The position numbers were made by a program, and so were the translations under genes. Below, piece by piece: positions 37,857 to 53,000 of a stretch of 64,000 nt of DNA. The stretch is taken from positions 4,961,499 through 5,025,498 of the forward strand of contig NC_092565.1 in the NCBI RefSeq assembly GCF_037975245.1, in the 5' to 3' direction. The stretch comes from Apostichopus japonicus. Lineage: Eukaryota > Echinodermata > Holothuroidea > Aspidochirotida > Stichopodidae. The notes below the pieces were generated by a model. The model ran no database searches. It was not told the DNA's origin and saw only the letters and a program-made list of their open reading frames with translations. Within the stretch, counting starts at the first letter, position 1. Each line of letters opens with the position of its first letter.

Positions 37857-40839
37857 TGCCCAAAATTAACCTAGCAACCCAAATGAAAATGCTGTGTATT
37901 TTTCATTCTATTTTCCCCACCCGTAAACAATATCTCACTGTGCCTTCTATACAGATGCTCGTAAAAGTCGAACAGAATATGGAAAGCATTATCTGCAGGA
38001 GGGGTGGAGTGGGGGGAGGAGGGGAGGGGTGAGTTCACCTTGGAGGACCGGAAGAAAGATGCTGTGGTTATTAAAGGATGACTGAAGAACCTTTTTTTTG
38101 GGGGGGGGGGATTGTAGATTGCTAAAAACCACTGCTTTTACACAAGGTTTTTTTCTTTTTACCATGTTTATTTTTTCAGAAACAAACATATATCAACATC
38201 AGAGATTCATCAAAGTGGCTGAATTTCTTAGTCTAGCAGGCAAAACTATTTTTATGCCAGCACCTCAGCAGCTAAGCAAAAAGCTCTCAATTGAAAAAGA
38301 AAAAAGAAAAAAAAACAAGTTTACAATGGGCAATGATTTGTTTTGGTCTTCTGCTAATTGCATGAAACTAATAATAATTTTTGTTCTTTGAGTTGCCTCA
38401 GTACAGACATTATTACCAAAGAATGGATTACCATCAACATCAAGTACTGGAATCAAGGAGATTAAGTCATTTGCTTTAGCTTTAATGGCAACTCCAAACA
38501 TTTAGAAACATTTTTAAAGTTGATTTCTTGTACAGTAAGTAGGAATATTAAAAGCAATTTCTCACTTCCCAGACGCATATTATTATCTCTGTCGTTAATC
38601 TATTCCACATTAGTTCTACATTTCTGTCTGCAGCCATCCTTTGTCAACCAAGCTTGTTTTTTTCAGAAATTGCTGCTAATTTTTGTTTTGTTCTTTGAAA
38701 GTGGTTTCTGGTGGAAGAATTTTACGTGGGAAAAAAACCTTTTGAAGAGCATGTCTGGTACGTGCTTGAGACAGTGTCTGATAAACAAGGCATAATGTAT
38801 CTAACAATAAGAAAGGCTAACTCATTGGAAGAAAAGAGTGAGGTGGTGGTAGGGTGAGGAGAGGGGGGGTAGGGAGGAAGAGGGAATAATCCTCCACATC
38901 AAAAGGAATAAAATGCTTGTGTTCACTCTTAAGGATGAAAATAAGCAAACTTTCTACTCTCTCCAATTTTGGAAAAAAAATTTGTGTCGAGCCAGCGTTT
39001 TGCATCCAGAGTGTGGATTTGAGGAAGGATAGAGAAGAAAGTTGAAGAGGGTGTGTCTGCAAATTTCAAGAGATTTCAGTTTCGTTGATCACCGCCTGGT
39101 ACCGTTTGGGTGATCAAGAGTTGAAGTGATGTCCTACCAAGACCATGCACTCGCAAGTTCTTCCACGTGTTTAGCAACAGCCTGTCGCAAAAAAAAAGGT
39201 GGTCCGTTAGCTGGACCAGAGAGGTATTTGAGAATTTTGTTGTTGTTATAGCAACATCGTGCTTTTGCATGACAGATATACATTTGAAAAAGACTAGCTT
39301 CTTATAGGCTCCTGTAGAAATTATGAAAAGGAAGCAAGCAAGAAGATGTTTTGTTTTTTTGGAGGGGGATGGGGAGGGGTATGGGTATGGGTATGGGGGA
39401 AGCAGCTGATTTTTAAGGTTTTTTTTTTTTCAAGTGGTGGTGCAAAATCAGGTTGGGATAAAAACTCATCACAAATTTGACACAAAAGATGTGACTGCAT
39501 GTAATCTTTTGACGGGAGAGAGAGAGAAAGAGAGAGCAAAATGTCAAAGAAATCTCTGGGAAAAGGATGACTCTTTGCAACAGGAATAGAAATAAATTTG
39601 TGTCTTTCTCCATCGATTGACTTCTTCAAAGTGGTTGGTACAAATAACCATGTTTACAACATCCTGAAAGAATGCTATGCATTTGCTATGGCATTAGCAT
39701 AATTGGCTACGCCAACTGAGCTATAAAAGAAAAACACAGACACACACACACACAAAGGGACCAAATAAACAAAACAAAATGTGACCCACACGATGCCGAT
39801 TTGTGATGGAATGGAAGCACCGCGATGTTCCGGAGGAAAGAACTGTCGAAATCTTGACGTGAAATATGTGCTGGCTGTGAAAAATCACTGACAATGGACA
39901 CACAGACACGCAAAGGAACACATCAAAACGCAAAATAGAAAACGTGTATCCACACGATGATGATTCGCAACGGAATGGAAGGATAGTAGAAGGGTACGAT
40001 GTTCCCATTGAGCACATGACTGCCGACTTCTTTTGTGCAGGTTGTTTCGAATGGAGGAAAAGCTTGTTCGCAGCCATCTCTTCTGGAAGCTACAAAAATG
40101 TGATGCTGCAGCTTGGGTGATTATTTTGAGCTCTTTGTTGCCTTCTTTGAGGGATTGCACAGCACAGGGATTTGTAATGGAAAAGGAATGATCGCATATT
40201 AAAGATGACTGTGTTACAAATTACAGAGCTATACTATCGAGCTGCTCTATTTGCATGGAATTTAGACAATGCGATGCTGCAGCTCGGGTGATTATTTTGA
40301 GCTCTTTGTTGCTTTCTTTGAGGGATTGCACAGCACAGGGATTTGTAAGAAAGCTGTTTCTTTTCCACACAGTGCCTACTGGTGATGGTGTTACATAGCA
40401 GCCAGCTACTGTGGACTTTTTCTCTTTTTGCATGAAGTTTGGTGGTGGGGAGCTTTAAGCAACTACAGTTGGATACCGATAATATCTTACCGTTTGCAGC
40501 ATTTAAAATACCTGTATTCGTTAATCGGAAAAATTGCGAGATGAGTCATGGTAAAACTGTACGATAATTACAACCAATATCAAAGTACTAACACTTTTCA
40601 GTTGTGCATATCAGTCATAAAATTCTTCCCAATATTTTGTTTTCTTTTCGTAGAAGTGAGCTTGATCAATTTGATCAAAAGTTGATCAATTTGATCAAAA
40701 GTTGATCAATTTCCACAAAGATTTTATGTAATTAATTCCATGTCTTCACTGCATACATACTTGACATTATAATGTCTGATGAGGAATATATATATATATA
40801 TTTACATATATATATATATATGTATATATATTTACATAC

Positions 40840-40871
<32 letters not shown>

Positions 40872-43800
40872 TTACATACATATATATATATATATGTGTA
40901 CAAATTAATCATGAGCCATCGAGGATAGATGGGGGGACGTGGCAGAGATAAAAGTGGTCACATTTTTCAGTTCCAAGAATGAGTTTAATTTCACCTTTAT
41001 TCCCTTAAACAAATTACTCTCTTTGGTCTTCCACTATGATGAAGAATAAAATGCCTTATTCCCATCAGAAAAACTAATTTCCCAAAAATGTACTTACACC
41101 TCACCCCCAACCCACCAAAAACAAAAATACATTGTGTTTGTCATTTAGCATGAGGAGGGTATGGTAAAATGGTCATTTGTTGCACAGTAGTAAATACAAA
41201 GAAACAGAAATCCCATTAAAAAAAAAAAGAAAAGAGAAAAATCTGGGATCAATGAACTGGGGTTCCAGGTGAATTTTAAATTCCACCATTTTCACACAAA
41301 GGAAATGTCGACCAGAAACATAACCTACGTAGATTTGTACCAGCTAGTTAACTGACAGAATCAATTCAGTCCGGCCCTTCGAAAAAATTTCAGAACATGT
41401 CGTATTACGACTCGATCTGTGGCAACAAGCTTTCCTCTGTCTGTATAGATAGATTACTCACCACATTCACCCTGGGGATCCCAACAGAAATAGATTTCAT
41501 GTCGCTCGCACACAAGTTGCAGACTTCTCAAGACCTCGCAGACACGGAGTTTTTCGCCTGTGGAACAACCCTCCATCTTGATGTTATGGATGGTTCGCTC
41601 GATTTCTTCGGGAGCAACTGCAGCGACACAGTCCTCGAATAAGGCAGCTGAAAAGGGAAAAAGTGTTTTGATTGGAAAAAAAAAAAAAAAATGATCAATT
41701 TAAAAAAAAATATATAAGAAAAAATTGGCATGACTCGCTTTTGCAACCTTTCAGAGTGAGAGATGGAAAATTTGTGCTTAAAAAATTGTATTTGCTGGCC
41801 ACATTCAGCATTGTCCATACTAATGGTCATCGTAAAATCTGTAGATTCCACCTCTGATAAACTAGCTCTAAAATTTCATCCATTTCAACTCTTGCTAGCG
41901 ATGGCCTTATATTTTCCTTAGGAATGCTCCTGGCATCGATACAGTCGATGCGATTTCACACGATGCCGTCCGACTTTGAAACATGCATGCATACTTTTCT
42001 GAAGACGAAAGAATCAAGCTGTTTCGAACTCCACTTTAAGAAGTTGTCGAGGTGGTGTTAAAAGTTATACTTGCTGGTCGACAGATTTTTATTTTCAGAC
42101 TTTTCTCAATATGTAAATTTTTAAGTATTTTTGATTATTGTGCAACTGCTACTCTACTTTGACAGTATTTCATGAATATGCATGGGTGATGATTTTAAAA
42201 TGCTGTGAAACACTGGTTGACTGGAGTTACTCTTTGCATGGTCTGCTTCAAGCATAGACCGTCTCAAAAGTTAGCCGACTACTGAGTTCAAGGATAGTCC
42301 AGGTGTAAATTTGTCATCGGTGGTCGTAAAAGGGAGGAATCTTTCTTTTCTTTTCTTTTGAAGCACTTTGTTATCACCCACCTCTGTTTGCTTAAATTAC
42401 ATGCGAATGCTATACGGAATGCTTCACAGGATAGATATGTACATATCTTTCCTAAGTTGTCATCGGTCAAACCCTAAAATTGCCCCTCTGGACTATCCGC
42501 CTAACCCCTGGTTACGGCTTAAAAAGTGGTGGCCGAGTCCAACCTGTGTTTCTCATCAGTGATGAGAGATTCCTCAAACCGAGGATGGTTACCTTTCTGA
42601 TCAGGGCTTATGATATTGTTCACCTTCTAGGATAGACTCAAAGTTTAAAATACTTACAATTCAATAGCTCACTCATTTCGCTGACCATTGCTTGAGCTTC
42701 TGGACTAGCAGCAGCACAGATATCATCGATGGATGGTGGAATTTGGGGTACTGCGTCGCAGTCCTTGTCCCACTGCCAATAGTTGCCAAAAACGTCCTCA
42801 TCCTCTTGCTGAGAAAAAAGAAAACACAACAAGAAAGGAAGAAAAAAAATATCTTAAGAGTCTATTTTTTGAAAGATTTTTGATGTAACTTTATATCTTA
42901 CGTCAACAAATTCTTTTATTCTGATATTATTATGGCGAGGATGTAATATAAACCACGATATTTTATGACATGTTCTGTGTTCACATTTACATATATTTCC
43001 TGATATCAAAACTCTGTCTTACATTGACTTTACCGTCCCCGTTGGCATCTCTGATATCATCTTCCTTATCTCCGTTGAAGTTTCCACACATACCACAGAC
43101 CTTGCCCATGTGTTCGCCTGCAGGGGGGAAAATAAACATATGTATGAGAAAACGAGAAGCGGGGAAAAAAAACACTATTTTCCAATTTTTTTTCTCAAAA
43201 TGGCATGAACTGTACTTTAATTTTTTTAGTGAGTTTTTATTTAGCAATCGCTTGGTATCAATGCCAAACAGTTTCAAGTACTTATTCTACAATTTTGTAT
43301 TATTAACTTATTTCATGGTCGGTGCATGAAATTCTCATCTCTCTTACCTTCTATATCCACATCAATTCTCATGCTTCCGTCCCACCTGATTGCGACGCCA
43401 TCCCTCAGCTTAACCAACTGTAAGGACAAGAACATGCAAAGAGCCACATGATACCAAAAATGACCAATTGCCAAAGGATCGATAGATTAATGAAAATGGA
43501 TTTCTATTAACCTCCCCACCCCCTCCCCCTCCTCAAACGAAAGTGTTCCTCTACTCCTTGTCCAGCTAGTTTTAAGTGTACCTGTATTCATATACAAATA
43601 ACTTCATGATCGTAATGTGCCTCATTCTTGCAACAATCCCACTTTAACCTTCCCAACTTCAACTACCCCCCCCTCATGCACCCTCACTTCTTCTTCCTCT
43701 GCCTTCTTACATAGGAAGCATGCAACAACAGTCATGTTCACTGGATACTGTCCATACTGAGATATACACATAATATATCCTTCTTATACATTATGTTTAT

Positions 43801-43910
43801 ATGTCTGCGTATATATATATTAATATATATATATATATTAATATATATATATATATATATATATACACGCAGACATATGTACATAATGTATATATGTCTG
43901 TGGATAATAA

Positions 43911-43945
<35 letters not shown>

Positions 43946-44014
43946 ATATATATATATATATTAATATATATATACGCAGACATATATACATAATGTATAT
44001 ATGTCTGTCGATAA

Positions 44015-44047
<33 letters not shown>

Positions 44048-47000
44048 ATTGTACAGTTTAGATCCTACATTTATCCTTGGAATTTACCGTTTTTCTATCT
44101 CTGTAGCTAATTTCAACGCCATTAGTCAGAGTGCATGCACCGTCGAGTGTCTTTCCGTTGTGGGACACTGAATGTCCAGCATCCAAAGTGATACGCTAGA
44201 GATGGACATACAATGAAGAATGAAAAAAAAACATTGTAAAGCTTGATTCTAGCACCTTTCTAGCTGGCTGCTATACCACTATCAAATTTCCTCGTCCAAT
44301 GGTACACAGCTCATTGTTTGGTTATGAATTCTACGTAAGTATGTATCTTGTACTCAAAAAATGAAAAGACTTAACAATGTGACAATGATACCACCAGCCT
44401 GGAAGGGACTGACAGATGTTAACCCCTCCAATCCCCCTTCCCACCACTTCCAACCCCCCCCCCTCCCTCCAAATGACAAAGTAAAGATTTCCTGGGTCTG
44501 GACCACTTGTAGTTGTACCCAACTTTGTCTTTTTTTTACATCTGCATGTAACAAATCTGACATGATCAAAGGTAGCCACAGACTCAGACAGAGGGTCTCC
44601 CCCCCCCCCCCTCGGTCTGCCTTGTTCAGAGGGACAAAAATTCTGACAAATTGGTTTAATATGCTCCAATATTTCTGTCTATCTCAACTAGGTGCTACAT
44701 AACTAAATTACAGTCTGTAGTCAATTTCCTTGCACCAGTTGCAATATGGCTCGCAAAATGCTACAGTCCACTTCTTGAGTTTAATATCGAACGCTCAGAG
44801 TATACAGTATTTTAATCACTTTGGTCTTTAGTGCAACAGGGTCTGTAACTTTGAGGAAGGAAGTCTGCAGAGCTTTTTGACCAATAGTTTTTTCCATGAG
44901 GAATGAGCCAAGACCCACCAGACCTCCCCCCCCCACCCCCGCACCTCCCTCAGATATAATGGACCAATTGCAAGAAGGGTATAATACGTGCAGGATTATA
45001 GTTTGAAGTGCATGATTCTTTGTGTTCATACAGGTTACAGTATCCGAAACATTTTCCTTGTGCCCACCCCCACCCCCACCCCCACCCCCACCCCCAATAC
45101 AGACAGACAGAGCTTTTGGACAGAGAAACACAGACTTGCGAGTACTCACTTCCATCGGTGAACCATCCACCCAATCCATCAGCAGGAACACTTTCAGAGT
45201 TCTGGAAGTACCAGGGTACTTGGGGAATGGGACAGTATCGATAACAACCTGGAAAGTCCGCTCACTTGCGTCGGCGCAGCCATCCTGGGCCATTACATAC
45301 TTGCAGAGTCCATGGTAGTCATATTCGTGTCCGTCGCAAGTTCCAAAATGAGGATCTCCCCAAGCGAAGCAATTACATTGAGCTGAAAAAGTGTACGTGA
45401 GAAAGGAGGAAGGTACGGAGCATGTTCCAACCATTCTAAGAATATGGAGAATTATACAAGGAGGAGTGTCAAAATGTCTTTGAAAACTATTTCTTTGGCT
45501 TGTGCCTACTTGGAGCTTCAAAAGGCCTGCCAGCTCCCAGCTGCAGCTAAGTTATATTTTTTTGACAGCTCATTGTAAGAACACCCCCTTTTTTTTTGAT
45601 AGTTTAAAGAAAAGAAAAAAAAGTGCCACAATAAGTTGCCTTCCAGTTTTATGTCAAAAATTGACTATCAACGATCTGTTTAGGTATTAAAAGCTTATTG
45701 TCGATTTTGGAAGCAGCTTCACAAAACCAGCAAAGAATAACTGGCAAAAAAAAAACGGCCCATCTACTTTCATACCGAGTTGAGATCATGCGCAGTTAAA
45801 AAAAAAAAACTTTTAAGAAAGCCTGCAAAAAGAGAAAAAATTGTCTAATCCAAAAATAAATCTGACTGTATGTGCTGTAGGTTTTTATGCCAAAAGATGA
45901 AGCAACAACATCATCCAGGACCATAGCTAGGCTGCTTTCGGGGGAGGGGGGGGCATTACCTATTTTCTAAAAGATAAAAAAACCCACACCCACCCCTAGA
46001 AGCTACGCTACTGACAAAATCTGCAAAGAATGGTTCCTATAAATGAATGACAAGCTGGTATTACCGTTCTCACAGAATCGTCCAGAGTGACCAGATTTGC
46101 ATATGCATTGAAAATCAGCTTTTTCCTCCACTGTGTTGTAAAATCCAATGCAGTTGCCAAAGTTACATGGGTTTCCATCGCAGACACCTGTCAGATGATG
46201 TGAAAGAGTAGATTGCTTGCTACATTCTGCATATTCATGAGATGTGTGTCTTAACTATTAAATTCCTCGCACTACCTTGAAATTTTACGCACACATAAGG
46301 TAACAAACACATGATTGATAATCGCTGCAAACTTACTGCCTGATGTCACTTGTTCCATTGCTTATAATAACATTTTTGGGACATTTCTTAGTCTTCCATA
46401 GTCCAGAGCCAGAGAGACCCAGCTTCAATTTTCGGTTTCGGCGAGCAGTTTTTTCACTGTTCCGGTGGATTTTCCAACTCAAAAAGTATAATTCAGATTG
46501 TATATATCGATAGATATATACTGTATCTTTCTTATGCCTCTGTTCCTTTTTTATAGGGACTAACATTTCTTAACATATGTATATATATATATAGATATAT
46601 ATAGATATATATTATCCATATTTTCATATATTTAAAACATGCTGTGCTGACCCTGGAAAGGTAGATTCAAAATATACCTTTGGCTAGTGAGGTAAATATA
46701 TGTAAAATAAAAATAAAAAATACAGATATAAATATAAAATATGTAGTTAACAAGTTAAAACATACTAACATCTGCTTGAAAGTCTTACCGAGGTCTACGT
46801 GATGAGTGTTCTGTCCTCTCTCGCAAACTGCCTTAACTTTTGCATCACACGGCATATCGTTCCATTTGCCTGAGCCGCCCCAGTTTATGACTGTACAGTC
46901 CTCACCCGTTCCCCAGTCGTTAGGTTCATGACCGTTCCAGCCGGTGAAAGACAGAGGCTGCTGATTTGGGTAACTGAGGAATCTACCCTCATCTAAAAGA

Positions 47001-50000
47001 TCGGTGACAGCTATCCAAGCTTTCTCCCCGGAAACCACAGCTGCCACAGCTGTGTTTTCGTATACGGAGGTGATGTCAACGACATGGCCTCCCAGATCTT
47101 GACAACGGACGACAGCATCGAAGAAAGTCAATTGCTCATCGACTAACTTGTAGCAGCCGCCTCCTAACCTCAGCCAGTCTTCAGGGCAGTCATCTGTCAG
47201 GGAAAGAATCATAGGTTAAAGAAGATGAAGAAGAAGAAGAAAGAAGAGGGAGAAATCATTGACCTGTTATCAAGACCGTGTCCATTTCAAAAGGTTAGCC
47301 ATCGCAATTATGGAACCATCCCATCACTCCCACACTGATAAAACATTATAGTATTACAGTGTGTCAAAGGTGAAAGTACGTTGTTCCAAAACAAATCTGA
47401 TGTTGACCGACCCCCTCATGTGGGACTTTGGTTTTTTACTTATTACTATTTCAAATCTATGTTTTAAGAGATGGGAAGAATTTTTAGGGTACCTCAGCTC
47501 GAATGGATCAGATTTTGTTCTGAGGGTGACATGGCATGCCCAGAAGATCCTCCACAGGGATCCTGAATTTCTTGCGCGATATGTACTTAAACTGTATTTA
47601 TCCTGACAAAGATTTGTCTTTTTTTTGGTTTTCTTGGGACGCAAACTAAAAATTGCAGCAGTTTGCCGCTGAATCTCTTTTCCAATTTTTTTATTTTATT
47701 ACGTTTTCTTGAAGTGAATTTCATAGAAGCGCAAAATAAAACCAAGAAAAACGTTGAAAACACAAAACGTGGAGTAAATCGGATTTACAAAAAATTAGGT
47801 AAACATGCTCAATTGCTTCATTCTGGTTCACTTATCAAATTTTACATCATTAATTTCACTTATTTCATTAAGTCCACATTTTTCACTGGAATATCATCGT
47901 TAATGTTGGGGTACACACGTAGTACACACCATGACAAGCATGCGTTACATTAATTAGTCGAATGAAAAATTGAGACTACCATTTTTTTTGGTTGTTGCTA
48001 ATTGGCTTGAACAAACTAAGCGTGGAAACCAGCTTCGATGTAGCAAGGGATTTGAGCTTCTACAGTATATGCTGCCCAGAGTACAAATGTCAAGCCCTGT
48101 CCCATTGAAAGCTTGCATGCACGCAATACAGGGAGATTGCATTGCCTATACAGTGTATACATGTGCAGTATGTGCAGTATACATGTCACGGTAAAAGTAA
48201 ACAACATTTTTCATCATAAACACTCTAATGTTGACATCATGAAGACAAAGGAATATCACCACATGATGACATTACCTCAGAAAACACATTACTACTTTGG
48301 ATAAAAAAAAAGTTTAAAAAGAAGGTCAATGTAAAACTGCAGAGGACAACGTTCTTACAAATTTTTGCAAATATCACTCCCTGGACCCGGTAGTCGTGAC
48401 CGGGACCGGGTATTAAGGTTTTACCGTCCGCCCTCCCAGGGTTCCCGTATCCCACCGTTAAAGGCGAAAAAAGGCTGCGATAATAACCGAGTAATACTGA
48501 TTGGAGCCAAAGAGATGTGACTTCTACAAAAACCGGACAACACTTGGGGATTCTCCAACAGGAATGAACCCTTATGAAAGCATGATATTCCACTGATTTG
48601 TCCCCTTAGACAGAGTCAGTCAGCTTTTGGGGCGTACTCTTTCCCAACTGTTTTGTTTGTTTTGTTGAAAACTTGAAAACAAGAAATAGCATATGAAATA
48701 CATCAAGGAATAGCATATGAAATACATCAAAGAAATACACTTGAAAATGATATTAAAAACTACAAGCGCTTACTTCCACCTCCACTTTCACAGACAAAGT
48801 TTAGGGACCAGTCGCAGGCATTGTCTGCCCACTTTCCATCCCACAGCATACGGGCGCATCTTTCGCTTGGATCAGCGTTGAAGTTTAAGAAGCCGTTTGC
48901 GGAGCCGTGCTCGTTGATCCAATGCCCCTCGGAGAAAGCGGAAGAGATCCCCAGGAAGATGTCGCTTCCGTCGACCTTCTGACTGAGCTCCCTCACGTAA
49001 TCGTTCTCTTTCTCGTTGAAAATCTCCACCAGGTAGCCGCCTTTCCTGTTACAGAGCTGCTGAGCATCGGCGTACGGTAATGATGTTTTGACATACCTGT
49101 AACAGCTCCTGAGTTTTGGGTGGAATCCGTCTGGGCAGTTAGCTATGGATAGAAAAGGACAAGAATGTTTCAGGCTACAATAAATTAAAAAGAAGATTCC
49201 TTACCACATCTTGAATTAGAACAATAAAGGGAGTGAAGGATTCGCGCACAAAGAAACGTCTGATGCCGGTAATCTGACCTAATTTCGAATGAGGTGTAAC
49301 AGAAGTGTTAGACACCACCATCGATCCCAGAAAATGAACTGTAACCATGATGAAAATTTTGACTTTCCATGTTTACAAGCAGGTGTCACACACACACACA
49401 CATAGGTGTGTGTTACATTCAGACTGAGGACCCACCCGATTGTCCTTTCCATTGTTCAAATCCACGTACCCTAACCTTTAACAATACCCCTAAACAATGG
49501 AATAGCACACACATGCCAGGGCATAGATTCCTTTTGCCTCCGGCAAGGAATAAAAAACACTGATATAACAAAATGAAAATCATTCCAAACAGACTGGGAG
49601 TTTACCCTTTGTCATTGAATTATATTACAAATGACTAATAACCACAAAGAGAAGAGATTGCAATAAATGTTTGGAACTAGCCAACTGTACCATCCTATCA
49701 ATTTTGTGCCATAATGTAGAAATAAAATTAGCTTATTTCAAATAGTTTCATAAAACTAAACTACAGGTATAAGGTGGTAGGGGGAAGGGGAAGGGGGGAA
49801 GAAAGAAAGAAACACAGCCATAGCAACAAAAGCAATTTCAGTAATAGGGACAATTTTTTTTTACACAAGCAACACACTTACATCTTTCTGCAAGAACTTC
49901 CATTCTCAGTCCAACACAGCCTTCTGCATTCCTTACTCGAAGCTTGATAAATTGAGCCTTTGCAATGGATTCTTCCAGCAAAAAGTCTTGGAAATCGTTA

Positions 50001-53000
50001 CCAGACAAAGAGATATCCCCGAACTGTAAATGAACAGATGTCAATGCAAATCTGAAATGCCACAGAACTTTGCTAACAAACCCCCACTCCTTCCCCCCCC
50101 CCATCCCCCCGATAAGCCCCAACATTTCTTGTGGAAAAATTTAATTAACCGTGACTGACAATACGTAACCACGCTTGCAAGAAACTTTTGTTTGGCAGGC
50201 TGTTTCAGTACGCTAAACCAGAGTTTTTATTGCAAATAACATAAACAACGACATTAGTTCACTTTTGGGATTGAACCCTGATAAAAAATTTTTTTTTTAA
50301 AATTGTCAATTGTTATTAAACCAAATGGACCGATTTTAAGAGCATGTTCTGTGAAATACTACATCGATGGGGAGAAAATTCATATAATCAGAGGGAAACT
50401 AAACTGGAATAAAATGAAAAGGGGGGTAGGGGGGAATAAAACCAAATGAAATTTAAAACCAACCGTTTCAGACTCGATGTAATGTTCATTGTCCTCACTG
50501 TAAGAGAGGACAAAGCTGGAGATGGAGCAGGTCCCATCAGGGCAGGCCTGAAGCCTGATGCCAAAGATTTTGAATTCTTCTAGGAGGGCGACCTGAATTT
50601 CTGGAGACTCATCGGATGCCATTGCTTTCCAGCATTTATCGCCGTCCAGTCTTCCGCTGGCGGGGACGAAACCTTCTTCCTCCGAAGAGGCTTTGAAAGA
50701 GGGTGTGCCCAGTTCGCCATCCGATCCCACACCGATTGTGTTAATGTCCAGAGCTGAAAAAGGTTGAAAGTGATATTTCTTGGGTTGAGATGGACTTCGG
50801 AGCTGGATTTCTGATAGTAGCCATGACGACCTGATAGTGTGTATTCTATAGCAGAGTTATAGCATCTTCAAAAAATTCAGGCAGGCAGACAAATAGACAC
50901 AGGTCTGTCCATAATCAACCATAGGTGTCCTAACGATAGCTATCATTGTCATCATCAAACACAGGTTGATGAAGTAGTAACTGCATATAGATGACAAAAA
51001 TACAGATCAACAGTCTGAAATCATTCCAGACATGCTCGCAAACTACAAACATGATCCACGCACTTCAAATTCAATCTGCGATAGAAATTGATTCAGAGGA
51101 ATCCGTACGCTGTGTTGAATTCCATTGCAGACGAACCGAAGGACTAGAAACGTTTTTTTTTCTACGTATATTACAGGTAGCATAGCGTGTCGACATTTTT
51201 TTTTTATTCTTCATTTGCTACCGCCCGGAACCAACCAATTCATTTTTTCAATAAACCACAGCTCCAGTTTCCCCTCTTTTCGCCCTCCAACCCGTAGAGA
51301 TGAAGCAGAAAATAACAGTTGTAACAAAATTGTGTATTTCTTCCAACAGGAGCCTTCTGTTAATTGATATGTCTTTGAAATATGTTGGTGATATGTTTTA
51401 TATGATAAATATATTGTATTGGGTATATTCTGTGTCAGATTTCTGGAATGAAAAACAAAACATTGTTACCGGTATCAGTGATTCACAGATCTAGATATAG
51501 AGTTGCCATCAGAAAATATTGAATTATTGGGGTTTAGACGCTTCCATGGTGGAAACTGTTTGAACGGATGACTTTAGGCACAAAATTAAAGCTTGAACAT
51601 GTTGTAGACTGTTAGAAAAGACCCCAGCCAAGTTTTTATTTGTATACCATACTTTCAATAGAGGCAATGACCCCTGTCAATAAACATCCGAGGCTGATCG
51701 TTAAAAAGTGAGATTGGACTCGCATGTCGCAGAGATCATCAAGTCTAGTTCCTCCGGTGAAGGTCAAAAAATCAAACGAGCATTTTATGGCCTCAAAATA
51801 TTAAACATGTTTACAATGCACTACACGAATTTGCCATGGATATTAAAATGGTTATGATTATAACCAACATATGCCCCGCTGTTTTTACATGACATTAAGA
51901 GAACATGACTCGGTCTCACATTCGATGGACTAACATTAACGGATGAAACAATAATATTAAGGCCTTCACCGAGGAGCTAACAACATCATCGTCAATTTTA
52001 GCCTTCAAAAGCAGCATTTTGATATGTCGAGCTTCGTTTTAAAGGTCGATATCTCGAAAAAATGAAATCGTAGCCAATCATCTTACCGGAAGTCAAATTT
52101 TCCCTCCTTTGTGGACAATGACATATCGGGTAGAAAACTTGGCCTAAAGTCATTCTGTAAGTTTTTAAGGCCGAAGTCTTTTTTTTTAAGTTATGAATTC
52201 TGTTGGAGATACCTTCCCCTCACTCCCCGCCCCCCCCTAACACCATGGATCAGAAAGTTCACTGTAAACATATACTGTAGACATATACTGACATATACAT
52301 ATAAATCCCACAATCATATATACATTCGGGTAAACTCACGTGTGCAATTAATACCGTCTCCTTCAAAGCCGAGATTGCATCTGCAAGCTTGCTTGCCATT
52401 TTCAGTTATACATTTGGCATCAGCATGGCACTGGTAAGCCAGTACCTCCATGTCACCACTTGAATGACAAATTCGCTTGGTTCTGCATTGGTCAACGATT
52501 TGTTCAGTATTCACCTGATCAAAGAGGATGAAAATAATTTTGCATTTTTATTTTTAAGAACCGGCTGAGGTCAGAACAATTATGCAAAGAAGACTGTAGC
52601 AATTGAGAAACATGTGTCTTGAAAAGGGGAAAAAAAAAAAAAAATTCATCTGTTATAGAAATGCCAGGCAGACATGGACCTTCGAGACTAAGGATGTACC
52701 AATTGTTATGCACCTCAACCATCTACTCAGTTAATTAATACAATTTAATTTAATTTAATTAACACAATTTTTTCCTCCGCATGTCAACTCCTGTTAATGT
52801 CAAAGTGATTTGACATCTTAATGGCATGAAAACAAAGGAACAGACAGACAGACAGACCTACATGCAAAACCCTTTGTTATTTTTCTTTCCCCCCCCCCCT
52901 TTTTTTCTATTCATTTTAAAAATCACGGGATATTCAGTGAGTGACTTTGATTTTTTTTTTTTTTTTTTAATGTAGTATTTTGATTTTATATTTCTGCATC

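Noticed and set aside
43793-44061. Open frames rich in Ile/Tyr on both strands
   Set aside because: Produced by TA microsatellite sequence, which is open in several frames at once.
45008-45318. Proline/histidine-rich plus-strand frame
   Set aside because: It comes from a (CCCCCA)n run and the antisense of the VWD2 exon.
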